A DNA stretch of 64,000 bases, from positions 95,828 through 159,827 of the forward strand of contig CAZMTK010000006.1 in the NCBI GenBank assembly GCA_964569245.1, in the 5' to 3' direction. Shown in pieces: positions 15,548 to 24,306 of this stretch. A program made the position numbers and the translations under genes. Source of the DNA: JAAYTY01 sp964569245. Lineage in GTDB: Bacteria; Fermentibacterota; Fermentibacteria; Fermentibacterales; Fermentibacteraceae. Below the pieces are notes generated by a model. That model saw only the letters and a program-made list of their open reading frames with translations, made no database searches and had not been told where the DNA came from. The number at the start of each line of letters is the position of its first letter. The first letter of the stretch is position 1.

Positions 15548-17179
15548 GTGAAGAGGACACTGGTGCTGCTGCCGGTCACGGTCGCCGCCTTGCTCGTCAC
15601 GGGAGGCTGCGGAAGGGCTCTCAAGCCCGGCGACGAGATTGCCGGCGAGATAACGCGCGAGAGGACTCTGGAGTCCTTCAGCGAATCCGCCGAAGAGGAG
15701 CTGTTCCGCATGGGCCGGCCCGTCGAGGCGGACTTCCGCTGCGCGGGCTTCTCCCTCGCCTCGGGGCGCGAAATGGCGATCTCGGTGGAAAGCGAGGACT
15801 TCGATCCTGCGCTCGCGGTCATCGACAGGGAAGGTGCCGTCCTGTGCATGAACGACGACTGGGACGGCGATCTGGCCGCACGAGTCGTGGTGTCCGACCT
15901 TCCCCGGGGCTCCACGCTGCTCGTGTTCGGAATCGACGGCAGAGGGGGCGAGTTCGACCTCTCGGTGGAGGAAGCCGACCAGAAGGATTTGGACGAGTTC
16001 GCGGCCGCCACCAGCCTCGCCTCCGGCTTCCTCGAGGGAGAGCGGGGGGACGACAAGGACGACGACCTGATGGACGACCTGCTGTCCGACGCTCTTGACG
16101 ACTATCTCTACATGAACTCGTATGCCGGAGCGGTGATCCACCCCTTCTCCATCGAGGAGGAGCAACTGGTCTCTCTCGTGCTCTCATCGGGCGACTTCGA
16201 CGCCTATCTCGCTCTCGTCGAGATCGATTCTGACGAGTACGAGTATGTCTCCTACAACGACGACTACTCCTCCGAAACCGACTCGAGGATAGACCAGGTG
16301 CTCGACCCCGGGCTCTACGGAGCCGTGGTGATGAGCTACAACGAGAACGACGACGGGGACTACACACTGACTCTCACCAGGTACGATCCCGCCGCTCTGG
16401 AGCCGGAGAAGGTCGAGGCCAACATGCCCGGAGCCATCTTCACCGGAACGGTGGAGCCAGGTCGAGGCCTTGCCGCTGGAGTGTGGCCGGACATTACCCA
16501 GAGCAAGCCCTACGAACTGCCGATCTCGGCCGCGACGCCCTGCGCGTTCTTCGAGTTCGTGATTGGATCTGGACAGTCCGGGATCTTCGACATCAGCTCC
16601 GGGAGCGACGTCCTGGACACCTTCCTCACGCTCGTCAGACTGGAGCAGAGCGGCTATGTCACATACATCGCCTCCAACGACGACGATGCGTCCAGCACCG
16701 ACTCGAAGCTGACCTGGGTCCTCCCCCCGGGGACTTACGTTGCCATGGTGAGCTCCTACGACCAGACCTGCTCCGGCGAGGTGGACTTCAGCTACCAGCC
16801 CTCGAGCATAAGACCCGTTCCCCTCATGCCCGGCAGAGTCTCTCGCGGGACCATAGACTACGATACACCAAGGCTCACCTATACGTTCGACATCGTCGCC
16901 GGAAGGAGCTACTCCGTGTCCGCCGACGCGATAGCCTCGAGCGACGGTTCCACGATCGACCCCTTCATCGAGGCCTTGCTGCCCGACGGCACGATCCTGA
17001 CCGACGACGACGGGGGCGGATACCCCAATTCGCTCCTCCACATCTATCCCTCGGCCATGCAGTCCGGCGGCGTCCTGCTCACTGTGAGGGGCCTCTACGA
17101 GGGTTCCACCGGGACCGTGGACGTGGAGCTGAACGAGGACAGGACGAGCGGATCGGAGACCTTCTCGCTCTACGACTGA
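15548..17179 (+). CDS. Lipoprotein with four pre-peptidase-C-terminal-like repeats
   Basis: 543 residues. The lipoprotein signal ends in LLVTGGC. The body holds four related ~110-residue beta modules, each with an Asp-rich turn: LCMNDDWDGDL, VSYNDDYSSETDS, IASNDDDASSTDS and LTDDDGGGYPNS. Each is followed by a strand ending in a hydrophobic-rich LPPGTYVAMVSSY-like motif. This is the pattern of PPC domains of secreted proteases, here without a protease. It is probably a surface lipoprotein, and calcium binding is plausible. The start is GTG 15548 with AAAGGGG upstream. It is the last gene of the operon and ends beside an assembly gap. Confidence 0.7.
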   Translation: MKRTLVLLPVTVAALLVTGGCGRALKPGDEIAGEITRERTLESFSESAEEELFRMGRPVEADFRCAGFSLASGREMAISVESEDFDPALAVIDREGAVLCMNDDWDGDLAARVVVSDLPRGSTLLVFGIDGRGGEFDLSVEEADQKDLDEFAAATSLASGFLEGERGDDKDDDLMDDLLSDALDDYLYMNSYAGAVIHPFSIEEEQLVSLVLSSGDFDAYLALVEIDSDEYEYVSYNDDYSSETDSRIDQVLDPGLYGAVVMSYNENDDGDYTLTLTRYDPAALEPEKVEANMPGAIFTGTVEPGRGLAAGVWPDITQSKPYELPISAATPCAFFEFVIGSGQSGIFDISSGSDVLDTFLTLVRLEQSGYVTYIASNDDDASSTDSKLTWVLPPGTYVAMVSSYDQTCSGEVDFSYQPSSIRPVPLMPGRVSRGTIDYDTPRLTYTFDIVAGRSYSVSADAIASSDGSTIDPFIEALLPDGTILTDDDGGGYPNSLLHIYPSAMQSGGVLLTVRGLYEGSTGTVDVELNEDRTSGSETFSLYD

Positions 17180-17196
17180 AACGGGATGCAGGAGAG

Positions 17197-17443
17197 GTGG
17201 GGGGGGGGGGGGGCCGCCCCCCCCCCCCCCCGGGGGGGAGCGGGAAAGAATAAGTGGGGGGGGGGGAAGGACGACACGAATAAAGGGTAGGGTAGGAAGA
17301 GAAAAAANNNNNNNNNNTTCGCTTGGCTTGCGCCGGGTTCGGGGGCGTTGCTCTTCTTCCCCTCCCCCGTTTTTTCCTGCCCCCCCCCCCACCCCCCCCC
17401 CCCCCCGGGGCGGCGGGGGGGGGGGCCCCCCCCCCCCCCCCCC
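17197..17443. repeat. Low-complexity G/C homopolymer region
   Basis: Runs of G and C longer than 10 nt alternate here, with some A/T-containing noise on both sides of an N stretch. Base composition is unlike the rest of the window. No gene is credible, and the frames found here are artefacts. Confidence 0.9.
17308..17317. other. Assembly gap (10 N)
   Basis: Ten undetermined bases mark a scaffold join. The true gap size and even the adjacency of the two sides are not proven by the sequence. Confidence 0.98.
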
Positions 17444-17465
17444 ACCTCTCCGTCCGTGAAGAAAG

Positions 17466-18584
17466 CTACTCGGAGAGCTCGAGGAGGAAGACTCGAGACC
17501 AGGATTCCGGATTGGCGTCGAATGCCAGCAAGCCGCCCGTTCCGGAGGTAACCTGCCACATCTCCACATCGCCGGTGCGGTCCAGCCTGGCGGTGTAGAG
17601 CAGCGTGCCTTCGGGATCGAACACGTCGAAGACCACCTCGTCCGTCCAGCCCCTCCGCACCCAGAGGTTCCCCTCCTGGTCCACCATCAGCCCCCCGATC
17701 GAGGGCCTCATGGGCTCCGGCTCCCAGGTGAACATCCCCTCCGGGGCACCCGAGGCCTCCATGCGCTCCTGCACGAAGGCCTTCTCCTCCTCGATCTCCT
17801 CGGGGGTCTTTGGAACGGGCTCGTAATCGCGCTCTATCGTCATGAGGAGGGTTCCGTCGGGCTGGTAGCACTCGATCGTGTAGCCCTCGGAGGTCATCGG
17901 CGCCCTGTACACGTTCCCGTCGGGAGTGGCGGCGAACGAGAAGATGTTCCCGGCGAAGCTCGCAGCCAGATTGCTCGGGTCGAAGGGCACCATGTCGCTG
18001 AAGTAGGTTACCGTTGCAGGTATGGAGTCGATGCTCCATCTCGCGAGGGTGAATCCGGTGAACATCCCCTGCTCGTTCTGCTCGAACTCGGGCTTGAGCC
18101 CGACGAACGAAGCGCTGTCCACCGCGACGACAGCTACGGGCGGCGTGGGGAAGAAGCCCTCGAGGGCGCCGGTGTAGCGCAGCGAGTCGTCGAAGATGCT
18201 TATCTTGCGCGACATCGCGTCGGTCACCAGCAGGCGCCCGTCCCCCAGCCAGGTCATCGAGGTGGGGAGCTGGAACTCGCCCGGGCCGCTGCCCTGCCTG
18301 CCCAGCGTCGACAGGTACTGCCCGTCCGCGGTGTAGAAGAGGATCGCGCACCTCTTCATGTCCATGACGGCGATGTCTCCCGCCGGGGTCCACGCCGCGC
18401 CCGCGACCTGGCCGAAGACGTAGTCCGAGTCGCCGAGCTCCACTCCTATGCTGTCAGCCACGGTCAGAGTCCTGACCGGCACCCCCTTCGCCCACTCGGG
18501 GTCGAATCCGGGCTCCTCTGCGGGTGTCCGTCCGCATGCCGCCGCCATGAGGGCCATGGCCGTCAGCGCCGCTGCCTTCTTCAT
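17466..18584 (-). CDS. Six-bladed beta-propeller-type lipoprotein
   Basis: 372 residues. The lipoprotein signal ends in LMAAAC. Repeated strands typical of NHL/6-bladed propellers follow, for example TPAGDIAVMDMKRCAILFY, GEFQLPTSMTWLGDGRLLVTD, ATPDGNVYRAPMTSEGYTIE and MVDQEGNLWVRRGWTDEVV. LGRQGSGPGEFQLP is a hallmark of this propeller group. It probably acts in the periplasm or at the surface, with unknown ligand. The start is ATG 18584 after AAGGGA. It lies 11 nt downstream of glnA, so it is probably the last gene of the long rho-to-glnA operon. Confidence 0.75.
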   Translation of the reverse strand: MKKAAALTAMALMAAACGRTPAEEPGFDPEWAKGVPVRTLTVADSIGVELGDSDYVFGQVAGAAWTPAGDIAVMDMKRCAILFYTADGQYLSTLGRQGSGPGEFQLPTSMTWLGDGRLLVTDAMSRKISIFDDSLRYTGALEGFFPTPPVAVVAVDSASFVGLKPEFEQNEQGMFTGFTLARWSIDSIPATVTYFSDMVPFDPSNLAASFAGNIFSFAATPDGNVYRAPMTSEGYTIECYQPDGTLLMTIERDYEPVPKTPEEIEEEKAFVQERMEASGAPEGMFTWEPEPMRPSIGGLMVDQEGNLWVRRGWTDEVVFDVFDPEGTLLYTARLDRTGDVEMWQVTSGTGGLLAFDANPESWSRVFLLELSE

Positions 18585-18595
18585 GTCGCGTCCCT

Positions 18596-20008
18596 TCAGA
18601 TGTTGAAGTAGAGGAAGTGCTCCAGCGGGTGGGGGTCGCCCCTGAACCGCGCCGTCTCCCCGCGCTTCAGCTCGATGTATGCGTCCAGCAGGTCGGGGGC
18701 GAATACCCCTCCCTCCTCCAGGAACGCCCTGTCCTCCTCGAGGGCGTCCAGGGCCTCGTCCAGGCTCTCGGGAAGTCTCTTCAGGCCGGAAGTGTCGTAG
18801 CCGTCCTCGAAGACGTTCTCGTCTATCGGGCCGAAGCCCATCTCCTCCGGCCTCATTCCCTTCCTCATGCCGTCCAAGCAGGCCATGAGCACGGACGACA
18901 TGCACAGGTACGGGTTGCACGACCCGTCCGGAACCCTGTACTCGAAGCGCATGGCCTCGGGTGTCCTGGCATAGGAAGGCACCCTTATCGCAGCGCTTCT
19001 GTTCGGTCCCGAGAAGAACCTGTAGACTGGTGCCTCCTGGCGGGGGACCAGCCTGTGGTAGCTGTTCACGGAGGGGTTGGTGAAAGCGCACAGCGCAGGT
19101 GCATGGTGCAGGATGCCCGCGATTGCACCGCGAGCTGCATCGCTCAGGCTGCAGTAGCCGTCGGCGCAGAAGAAGAGCCTCTCCTCGCCCTGCAGCAGGA
19201 AGATGTGGAAGTGCATGCCGCTTCCGGGCTCGCCGCGCATCGGCTTCGGCATGAAAGTGGCCGCCAGCTTGTGACGGAGAGCCACGCTGCGGACGATGTG
19301 CTTGGTTATCATGATGTTGTCGGCAGCGCTCATGAACGGGGAGAAGGTGACCTCGACCTCCACCTGTCCCATGCGGCCGACCTCGTGGTGATGGTACTTC
19401 ACCTGGATCCCGTTGTCGTGCATGGCGGAGGCGATCTCTGCACGCACGTCGTGCAGGCTGTCCACCGGGAACATCCTGTGGTAGGCGCTGTGGGTCTGGT
19501 GGAAGAGGCCGAGAGAGTCGTGGCCGCCGGAATTCGACGGAGCCTCCAGGCTGGCCAGCTCGAACCCGCTGCGGCAGGGCTCGTTCCATATCGAGGCCCT
19601 GTCGAACAGGTAGAACTCGAACTCCGGCGCCCAGAAGCTCTCCGTAGCCATCCCGGTGCCGCGCAGGTATTCCTGCGCCTTGCGCGCCACGCCCCTGGGA
19701 TCCCTGGAGAAGGGCTCGCCGGTGTCCGGGTGGACGATGTCGGCGATGACAGCGAGAGTGGGTCTCGCGGCGAACCTGTCCTCGAAGACCCGCCTGGGGT
19801 CCGGTACTAGGGCGAGGTCGCCCGCCTCCGTGGAAGTCATGGCTCCGAGCGTGGAGCCGTCGAAGCCCACCCCCTTCGAGAAGAGATCCTTCGTCGCATT
19901 CCGAGCAGGGATTGTGACATGCCGCCATACTCCCTCGACGTCTGTGAAGCGGATGTCCAGCTCTTCGTACGCTCCTTCCGCGAGCTTGCGGAGCAGGATC
20001 TGGATCAT
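18596..20008 (-). CDS. glnA: Glutamine synthetase, type I
   Basis: 470 residues spanning the whole GSI fold: IRFTDVEGVWRHVTIP, GFDGSTLG, the metal/glutamate motif FWAPEFEFYLFD, HHHEVGRMGQVEVEVTF, MRGEPGSGMHFHIFL (ATP/His loop), PSVNSYHRLVP, and RFEYRVPDGSCNPYL (latch/Arg). It makes glutamine from glutamate, ammonia and ATP. At the place of the adenylylated Tyr of GSI-beta enzymes the sequence is NVFEDGYD (Phe), so control by adenylylation at that site is unlikely. ATG 20008 was chosen. A TTG at 20026 overlapping the ispG stop (TTGA) is an alternative. It is co-directional with ispG. Confidence 0.93.
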   Translation of the reverse strand: MIQILLRKLAEGAYEELDIRFTDVEGVWRHVTIPARNATKDLFSKGVGFDGSTLGAMTSTEAGDLALVPDPRRVFEDRFAARPTLAVIADIVHPDTGEPFSRDPRGVARKAQEYLRGTGMATESFWAPEFEFYLFDRASIWNEPCRSGFELASLEAPSNSGGHDSLGLFHQTHSAYHRMFPVDSLHDVRAEIASAMHDNGIQVKYHHHEVGRMGQVEVEVTFSPFMSAADNIMITKHIVRSVALRHKLAATFMPKPMRGEPGSGMHFHIFLLQGEERLFFCADGYCSLSDAARGAIAGILHHAPALCAFTNPSVNSYHRLVPRQEAPVYRFFSGPNRSAAIRVPSYARTPEAMRFEYRVPDGSCNPYLCMSSVLMACLDGMRKGMRPEEMGFGPIDENVFEDGYDTSGLKRLPESLDEALDALEEDRAFLEEGGVFAPDLLDAYIELKRGETARFRGDPHPLEHFLYFNI

Positions 20009-20022
20009 GCTGCTAGAGCCCG

Positions 20023-21123
20023 TCAACTCCTACCTCCACTGTTCGCGGCGAGGGCGGCAAGCTCCCGCTCAAGCCGCTGGGCGATGCAGGAGACGGCAGC
20101 CCGCCCGGGCAGCCTCCTCCCCTTCCTGAAGAAGACGATCCCCGAAGGGGATCCCGTGACTGCGAGATCGGCCTCGAGGGCCTCTCCCGGGCCGTTCACC
20201 TCGCAGCCCATGACCGCCACCGTGAAGTCGCCACGCATGCCGCGGAGCTTCTTCATGACCATTTCCGACAGCCTGCCGACGTCTATCCTGCACCTCGCGC
20301 AGGTCGGACAGCTCACAAGTCTCGGCACTCCCCCGCGGAGTCCCAGCGACGCAAGGATTTCTAGCGCGACAGGCACCTCGTCCTCAGGCGGACCCGAGAG
20401 CGAGACCCGCAGGGTGTCGCCGATCCCCTTCGACAGAAGCATGGTTGCTGCCACCGCGCTGCGCGCTGCACCGATGACGGAGGGACCGGCCTCGGTCACA
20501 CCGAGGTGCAGGGGCAGGTCGCACTCCTTCGCGGCCCTCTCGTTCGCCTCCACGGTGAGGAGAGCGCTGCTGGCCTTGAAGGACAGGACGACGTCCTCGA
20601 ATCCGGCCTCGCGGAGGAGGGAGAGATGCCTCTCCGCCGCGGCCCACATCGATTCGGGCGTGACACCGCCGTAGCGCTCCCGGAGATCCCCTGGAAGGCT
20701 GCCCGAGTTGATGCCGATCCGTATCGGGATTCCCGCCTCTGCAGCTCTCCCGGCCACCGCAAGGACTTCCCGCCTTCGCCGGATGTTTCCCGGATTGAGG
20801 CGCAGCTTCGCAACGCCGGCTTCGATGGCCCTCATCGCGAGGTCGGCCCTGAAGTGAATGTCAGCGATCAGCGGAACAGGAGAGGAGGCGACCAGCGCCT
20901 CCAGGGCGTCTGCGGAGTCGTCGTCAGGTACGGAAACGCGCACGAGATCGGCCCCCTCGGAGGAGAGCCGGGCTATCTGGCGCGCCGTGGCGCGAACGTC
21001 ACGGGTCGGTGTGCTGGTCATGCTCTGCACTGTGACGGGTGAGCCTCCTCCGACGGGGACTCCGCCGACCATCACCCGGCGCGACTTTCTCCTGCCGATC
21101 ATCTCCTTGCCGCCGTTATCCAT
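20023..21123 (-). CDS. ispG: 4-hydroxy-3-methylbut-2-enyl diphosphate synthase (flavodoxin/ferredoxin)
   Basis: 366 residues. The N-terminal TIM barrel (VTVQSMTSTPTRD, RVSVPDD, LIADIHFRADLA, KLRLNPGNI, RIGINSGSLP) is followed by a C-terminal [4Fe-4S] domain with CPTCARC and the third Cys ligand in VMGCEVNGPGEA. It catalyses the penultimate step of the MEP isoprenoid pathway. The start is ATG 21123, preceded by GGAAGGA. It overlaps the prmC end by 25 nt. It lacks the inserted domain found in plant and some bacterial forms. It belongs to the operon running from rho. Confidence 0.96.
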   Translation of the reverse strand: MDNGGKEMIGRRKSRRVMVGGVPVGGGSPVTVQSMTSTPTRDVRATARQIARLSSEGADLVRVSVPDDDSADALEALVASSPVPLIADIHFRADLAMRAIEAGVAKLRLNPGNIRRRREVLAVAGRAAEAGIPIRIGINSGSLPGDLRERYGGVTPESMWAAAERHLSLLREAGFEDVVLSFKASSALLTVEANERAAKECDLPLHLGVTEAGPSVIGAARSAVAATMLLSKGIGDTLRVSLSGPPEDEVPVALEILASLGLRGGVPRLVSCPTCARCRIDVGRLSEMVMKKLRGMRGDFTVAVMGCEVNGPGEALEADLAVTGSPSGIVFFRKGRRLPGRAAVSCIAQRLERELAALAANSGGRS

Positions 21124-21935
21124 CTGGTCCTTCCGGCCAGGTCCCTCCCGTGAGCGATGCGCTCCCACGAGCCGCTTCGCGCAAGGAGCCGCTCTATGCG
21201 CCTGATCTGTCTGCCGGAGGCCTCCAGGGTGAGTACACCCCCTCTCCTCACCCGCTCGTGCGCAGACGAGACGAAGCGCCCTATCACCTCCATGCCGCCG
21301 ACCCCGCCGTCAAGCGCTGCAGCCGGGTCGAAGCGCACTTCGGGCTGGAGGCCCTCCATTTCGATTCCCGGTATGTATGGAAGGTTCGCCACTATCCCGT
21401 CAAACCCGCAGGAGAAGGCCGTCAGCAGGTCGCTTCCCACGAGGAGAAGGTTGTCCGTTCCGTGCAGGGCCGAGTTCCCTGCGGCCAGGCGCAGGGCCTC
21501 CATCGAGACGTCCGATCCCACGACCGTCGCTCGGGGGAACTCGAGCGCCAGGCAGACGCCCATGACCCCCGAGCCCGTCCCGAGGTCGAGAAGCAGCTCC
21601 GGTGCCGGCGGAAGAGCGCCGAGGAACTTCTCGAAGACCAATTCGGTCTCCGGACGGGGAACGAGCGCCGCGGCGCTGCACAGGAACCTCCGCCCCATGA
21701 ACCAGGCCTCGCCTGTGACGTGCTGGAGGGGCTCCCTCGCGGCCCTTCTTGCTGCGAGGTCGCGGAACCTCTCCAGAATCCCATCCGGGACAGGCCGGTC
21801 CGCCGCGAGAACCAGCTCGTGCCTGGCCATCCCGGTCAGGTGCCGCAGGATGTCCTCGGAGTCCCGGATCGGGCTCTGGATGCCTGCGGCCCTCAGAAGG
21901 CGGGCAGCCTCTCTGACTGCCTCGGAATGGGTCAC
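21099..21935 (-). CDS. prmC: Release-factor glutamine methyltransferase
   Basis: 278 residues. The N-terminal helical domain binds the release factor. The SAM-binding domain begins LLDLGTGSGVMGVCLAL. It modifies the GGQ glutamine of RF1/RF2, and it directly follows prfA, the classical arrangement. The catalytic NPPY motif reads NLPY here (VANLPYIPG, about residue 182), which is unusual for PrmC and more like KsgA-type enzymes. The start is GTG 21935, overlapping the prfA stop (GTGA). The length is normal for the family. Confidence 0.92.
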   Translation of the reverse strand: MTHSEAVREAARLLRAAGIQSPIRDSEDILRHLTGMARHELVLAADRPVPDGILERFRDLAARRAAREPLQHVTGEAWFMGRRFLCSAAALVPRPETELVFEKFLGALPPAPELLLDLGTGSGVMGVCLALEFPRATVVGSDVSMEALRLAAGNSALHGTDNLLLVGSDLLTAFSCGFDGIVANLPYIPGIEMEGLQPEVRFDPAAALDGGVGGMEVIGRFVSSAHERVRRGGVLTLEASGRQIRRIERLLARSGSWERIAHGRDLAGRTRWITAARR

Positions 21936-23017
21936 CTGCCCTGCCCGGGCCTGCCGGACGAAAGCTCGGCGAGCATGCGCTCCTGGTCTGCCTTCACGAG
22001 AGCGTCTATCACCGGGTCGAGGTCGCCTGCCATGACCTGGTCGAGGCTGTGGAGCGTGAGGTGTATCCTGTGGTCCGTCACCCGGGACTGAGGGAAGTTG
22101 TAGGTTCTGATCTTTGCGCTTCGGTCCCCGCTTCCTACCATGCTTCTCCGGACCTCGGCCCTCTCCGACTCCTTCTGCTCCTGTTCGAGCGCCAGGAGGC
22201 GGGAGACGAGAACCTTCATGGCTTTCGCCTTGTTCTTGTGCTGGCTCTTCTCGTCCTGGCATGTCACCACCAGGCCGGAGGGCAGGTGGGTTATCCTTAC
22301 GGCCGAGTCGGTCGTGTTGACGCTCTGCCCGCCCGGACCCGTAGATCTGTAGACGTCTATCTTCAGGTCCTCCGCCCTTATGTCCAGTTCGACCTCTTCG
22401 GCCTCCGGCAGGATGGCGACCGTGCAGGCGGAAGTGTGTATCCTCCCGGCCGCCTCGGTCTCGGGTACCCGCTGGACCCTGTGGACACCCGCCTCGTACT
22501 TCATGCGGCCGTAAACGTCCCTGCCGGTCAGGGAGAAGATTATCTCCTTGAAGCCTCCCCGCTCCGAGGGCCTGCTGCTCAGCACCTCGGCCTTCCAGCC
22601 CTTCCTTGCTGCGTAGGCGGAATACATCCGGTACACGTCGGCCGCGAAGAGGGCTGCCTCCTCTCCTCCCGTGCCGGAGCGGATCTCCACTATGACGTTG
22701 CGGTCCTCGTTCTCGTCGCGGGGGAGGAGCAGGCGCCTGAGCCCGTCCTCCATTCCGGCGAGGCTCTCCTCTAGCGCCGGCGTCTCCTCGCGGGCGATCT
22801 GCGCGAGCTCGGGGTCCCCGCTCTCCAGCGCCTCGCGCATCTCCTCGAGCGACGCCCGAATCCTCTCCATGGCGTCCATCGTCTGAGCGATCCTCGCCAG
22901 GTGCGCCCTCTCTGAAGTGAGCGATCTCATGAGGGCGGGGTTCCTCTGCACCGCCGCCCGGCAGAGCTCGGCGTCGATCGCCGCAATTCGCTCGTCAATC
23001 GCCGGCCGGTCTATCAT
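21932..23017 (-). CDS. prfA: Peptide chain release factor 1
   Basis: 361 residues. Domain 1 is helical. The stop-codon recognition loop has the PxT motif in HRVQRVPETEAAGRIHTSAC, and the peptidyl-tRNA hydrolysis loop is STGPGGQSVN. The conserved DEKSQHKNKAKA also follows. It terminates translation at UAA/UAG. The ATG at 23017 was chosen because GGAGG lies six nt upstream; GTG 23020 directly precedes it. It overlaps the DUF1385 gene by 23 nt and prmC by 4 nt. Confidence 0.97.
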   Translation of the reverse strand: MIDRPAIDERIAAIDAELCRAAVQRNPALMRSLTSERAHLARIAQTMDAMERIRASLEEMREALESGDPELAQIAREETPALEESLAGMEDGLRRLLLPRDENEDRNVIVEIRSGTGGEEAALFAADVYRMYSAYAARKGWKAEVLSSRPSERGGFKEIIFSLTGRDVYGRMKYEAGVHRVQRVPETEAAGRIHTSACTVAILPEAEEVELDIRAEDLKIDVYRSTGPGGQSVNTTDSAVRITHLPSGLVVTCQDEKSQHKNKAKAMKVLVSRLLALEQEQKESERAEVRRSMVGSGDRSAKIRTYNFPQSRVTDHRIHLTLHSLDQVMAGDLDPVIDALVKADQERMLAELSSGRPGQGR

Positions 23018-23975
23018 CACCGTCCTCCGCCGAGACGAAGACTCCGCCGCCCGGGTCGAGCCCCAGGGAAAGCCTGAGAGCGGCGACGGCCACTTCTATC
23101 TCGGCCGGGCCCGCCCTCCTCGTGGTCATCCGCTGGAGGAGCAAGCCCGGCGCAGCCGCAGCCCTTGCGATCGGCGACTTGTCGAGACTCCTGTCCACGA
23201 GCTTGAGGATTTCGTATCCGGCACCCATCACCAGAGGGAGGAGGGGCAGGTGGTAGAGCACCCTCCAGTGGGCCTGCACCGTGTGGCCGGCAAGGGCTGC
23301 CGCTGCGGTGTCCACCAGGGCATAGAACATGATGCTCACAACGAGCACGAGCAGCAGGAAGCTGGTCCCGCATCGTGGATGCAGAGGCGCTTCGGAGAGG
23401 GCCGCAGTCTCCAGCGCAGCCTCGTCGGAATTCTTCTCCCATGCGTGAATGGTCTGGTGTTCAGCGCCGTGGAAGGTGAAGACCCTCCTGATGGCCGGCA
23501 CCAGGGAGATGGCCGCCACATAGCCGAAGAAAGCAGCCACCCTGATGGCGCCCGCGACGAGGTTGATCCAGAGGTCGTGCTCTCCGCCGGTGACCAGGAT
23601 GGCCAGCCTGAGAGGCAGCCATGCGAACAGGACCACGGCTAGCAAGATCCCGAGCGCTGTCGAGAGGAAGCTCCCTCCCTGCCGCTTTCCAGCCGCCTTG
23701 CCTGCGCTTTCGGCCACGTCGGCAGACCAGGATAGAGCCTCGAGACCCAGACGCAGGGTATCCAGCAGGTTCGCGGCCCCTCTCAGCACGGGCCTTCGCC
23801 AGAGCCCTCCGTGCTGACCGAGCAGCCTGGTGCGGATCATGCGGGCCCTTATGGTCCCGTCGGGGGCGCGAACGGCCACTGCCGCCCCTCCCGGGATGGC
23901 GCGCATCATCACGCCCTCGATGACGGCCTGCCCGCCCGTGCGGGGTCTTCCGCCTCCGCAGCCTTCACCGGGCAA
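22995..23975 (-). CDS. DUF1385 membrane protein
   Basis: About 326 residues. The conserved opening GGQAVIEGVMMR and the internal FHGAEHQTIHAWE and LHPRCGTSFLLLVLVVSI are hallmarks of DUF1385 proteins, which have several membrane helices (here about four) and no known enzymatic activity. The family is widely found between rpmE and prfA/prmC, exactly as here. The start is uncertain. TTG 23975 is the first start-like codon after the rpmE terminator and upstream of the conserved region, and its ribosome-binding site is only a G-run. Confidence 0.85.
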   Translation of the reverse strand: MPGEGCGGGRPRTGGQAVIEGVMMRAIPGGAAVAVRAPDGTIRARMIRTRLLGQHGGLWRRPVLRGAANLLDTLRLGLEALSWSADVAESAGKAAGKRQGGSFLSTALGILLAVVLFAWLPLRLAILVTGGEHDLWINLVAGAIRVAAFFGYVAAISLVPAIRRVFTFHGAEHQTIHAWEKNSDEAALETAALSEAPLHPRCGTSFLLLVLVVSIMFYALVDTAAAALAGHTVQAHWRVLYHLPLLPLVMGAGYEILKLVDRSLDKSPIARAAAAPGLLLQRMTTRRAGPAEIEVAVAALRLSLGLDPGGGVFVSAEDGDDRPAGD

Positions 23976-23990
23976 CCCGACCCCCCGTGT

Positions 23991-24019
23991 GAAAAAGCGG
24001 GGGAGCAGAGCCCCCCCGC
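23991..24019 (-). terminator. Intrinsic terminator after rpmE
   Basis: On the minus strand GCGGGGGGGCTCTGCTCCCCCGC forms a stem with TTTTT directly after it, about 20 nt past the rpmE stop. It splits the rho-rpmE part of the cluster from DUF1385-prfA-prmC, so downstream genes need read-through or their own promoter. Confidence 0.75.
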
Positions 24020-24037
24020 ACACGACAGCCAGCCCCG

Positions 24038-24283
24038 CTAGGAGCTCTTGCCGCCCTTCTTGGTGTCTGACTCGCCGTACTTCCTGACGTAGCGGTCCAC
24101 CATGCCGGCGGAGTCCACGAGCTTCTGCCTGCCCGTATAGAAGGGATGGCACTTCGCGCAGATGTCGAACTTGATGTCGCCGGCCGTCGATCTCGTACGC
24201 ACCACGTTGCCGCAGGCGCATGAGAAGACGGCGGCCTCGTACTTGGGATGGATGTCCTTCTTCAATTCGGAACTCCCTGTCAT
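24038..24283 (-). CDS. rpmE: 50S ribosomal protein bL31
   Basis: 81 residues with the bL31 signature LKKDIHPKYEAAVFSCACGN and the second pair CAKCHPFYTGRQK. Four cysteines (CxC and CxxC) make it the zinc-binding C+ type. The C-terminus is a lysine-rich tail. The ATG just before TGSSELKKDIHP was chosen. An ATG overlapping the rho stop (ATGA, 24310) would add nine residues not typical of the family. It lies directly downstream of rho. Confidence 0.95.
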   Translation of the reverse strand: MTGSSELKKDIHPKYEAAVFSCACGNVVRTRSTAGDIKFDICAKCHPFYTGRQKLVDSAGMVDRYVRKYGESDTKKGGKSS

Positions 24284-24306
24284 CGTGTCCCCGGGTGCGG
24301 GCGGTA

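Larger units (their letters stand above)
17191..17451. terminator. Probable bidirectional hairpin terminator, disrupted by an assembly gap
   Basis: Two convergent genes end at 17179 and 17466. GGAGAGGTGG followed by a G-run (17191 onward) is answered by a C-run and CCACCTCTCC (17442-17451), a perfect inverted repeat pointing into the gap. The sequence between is homopolymeric and noisy. The simplest reading is one long G/C stem that sequencing or assembly could not cross. Confidence 0.45.

Noticed and set aside
17180..17465. Gly/Pro-rich open frames across the gap
   Set aside because: They are translations of G/C homopolymers and Ns, not genes.
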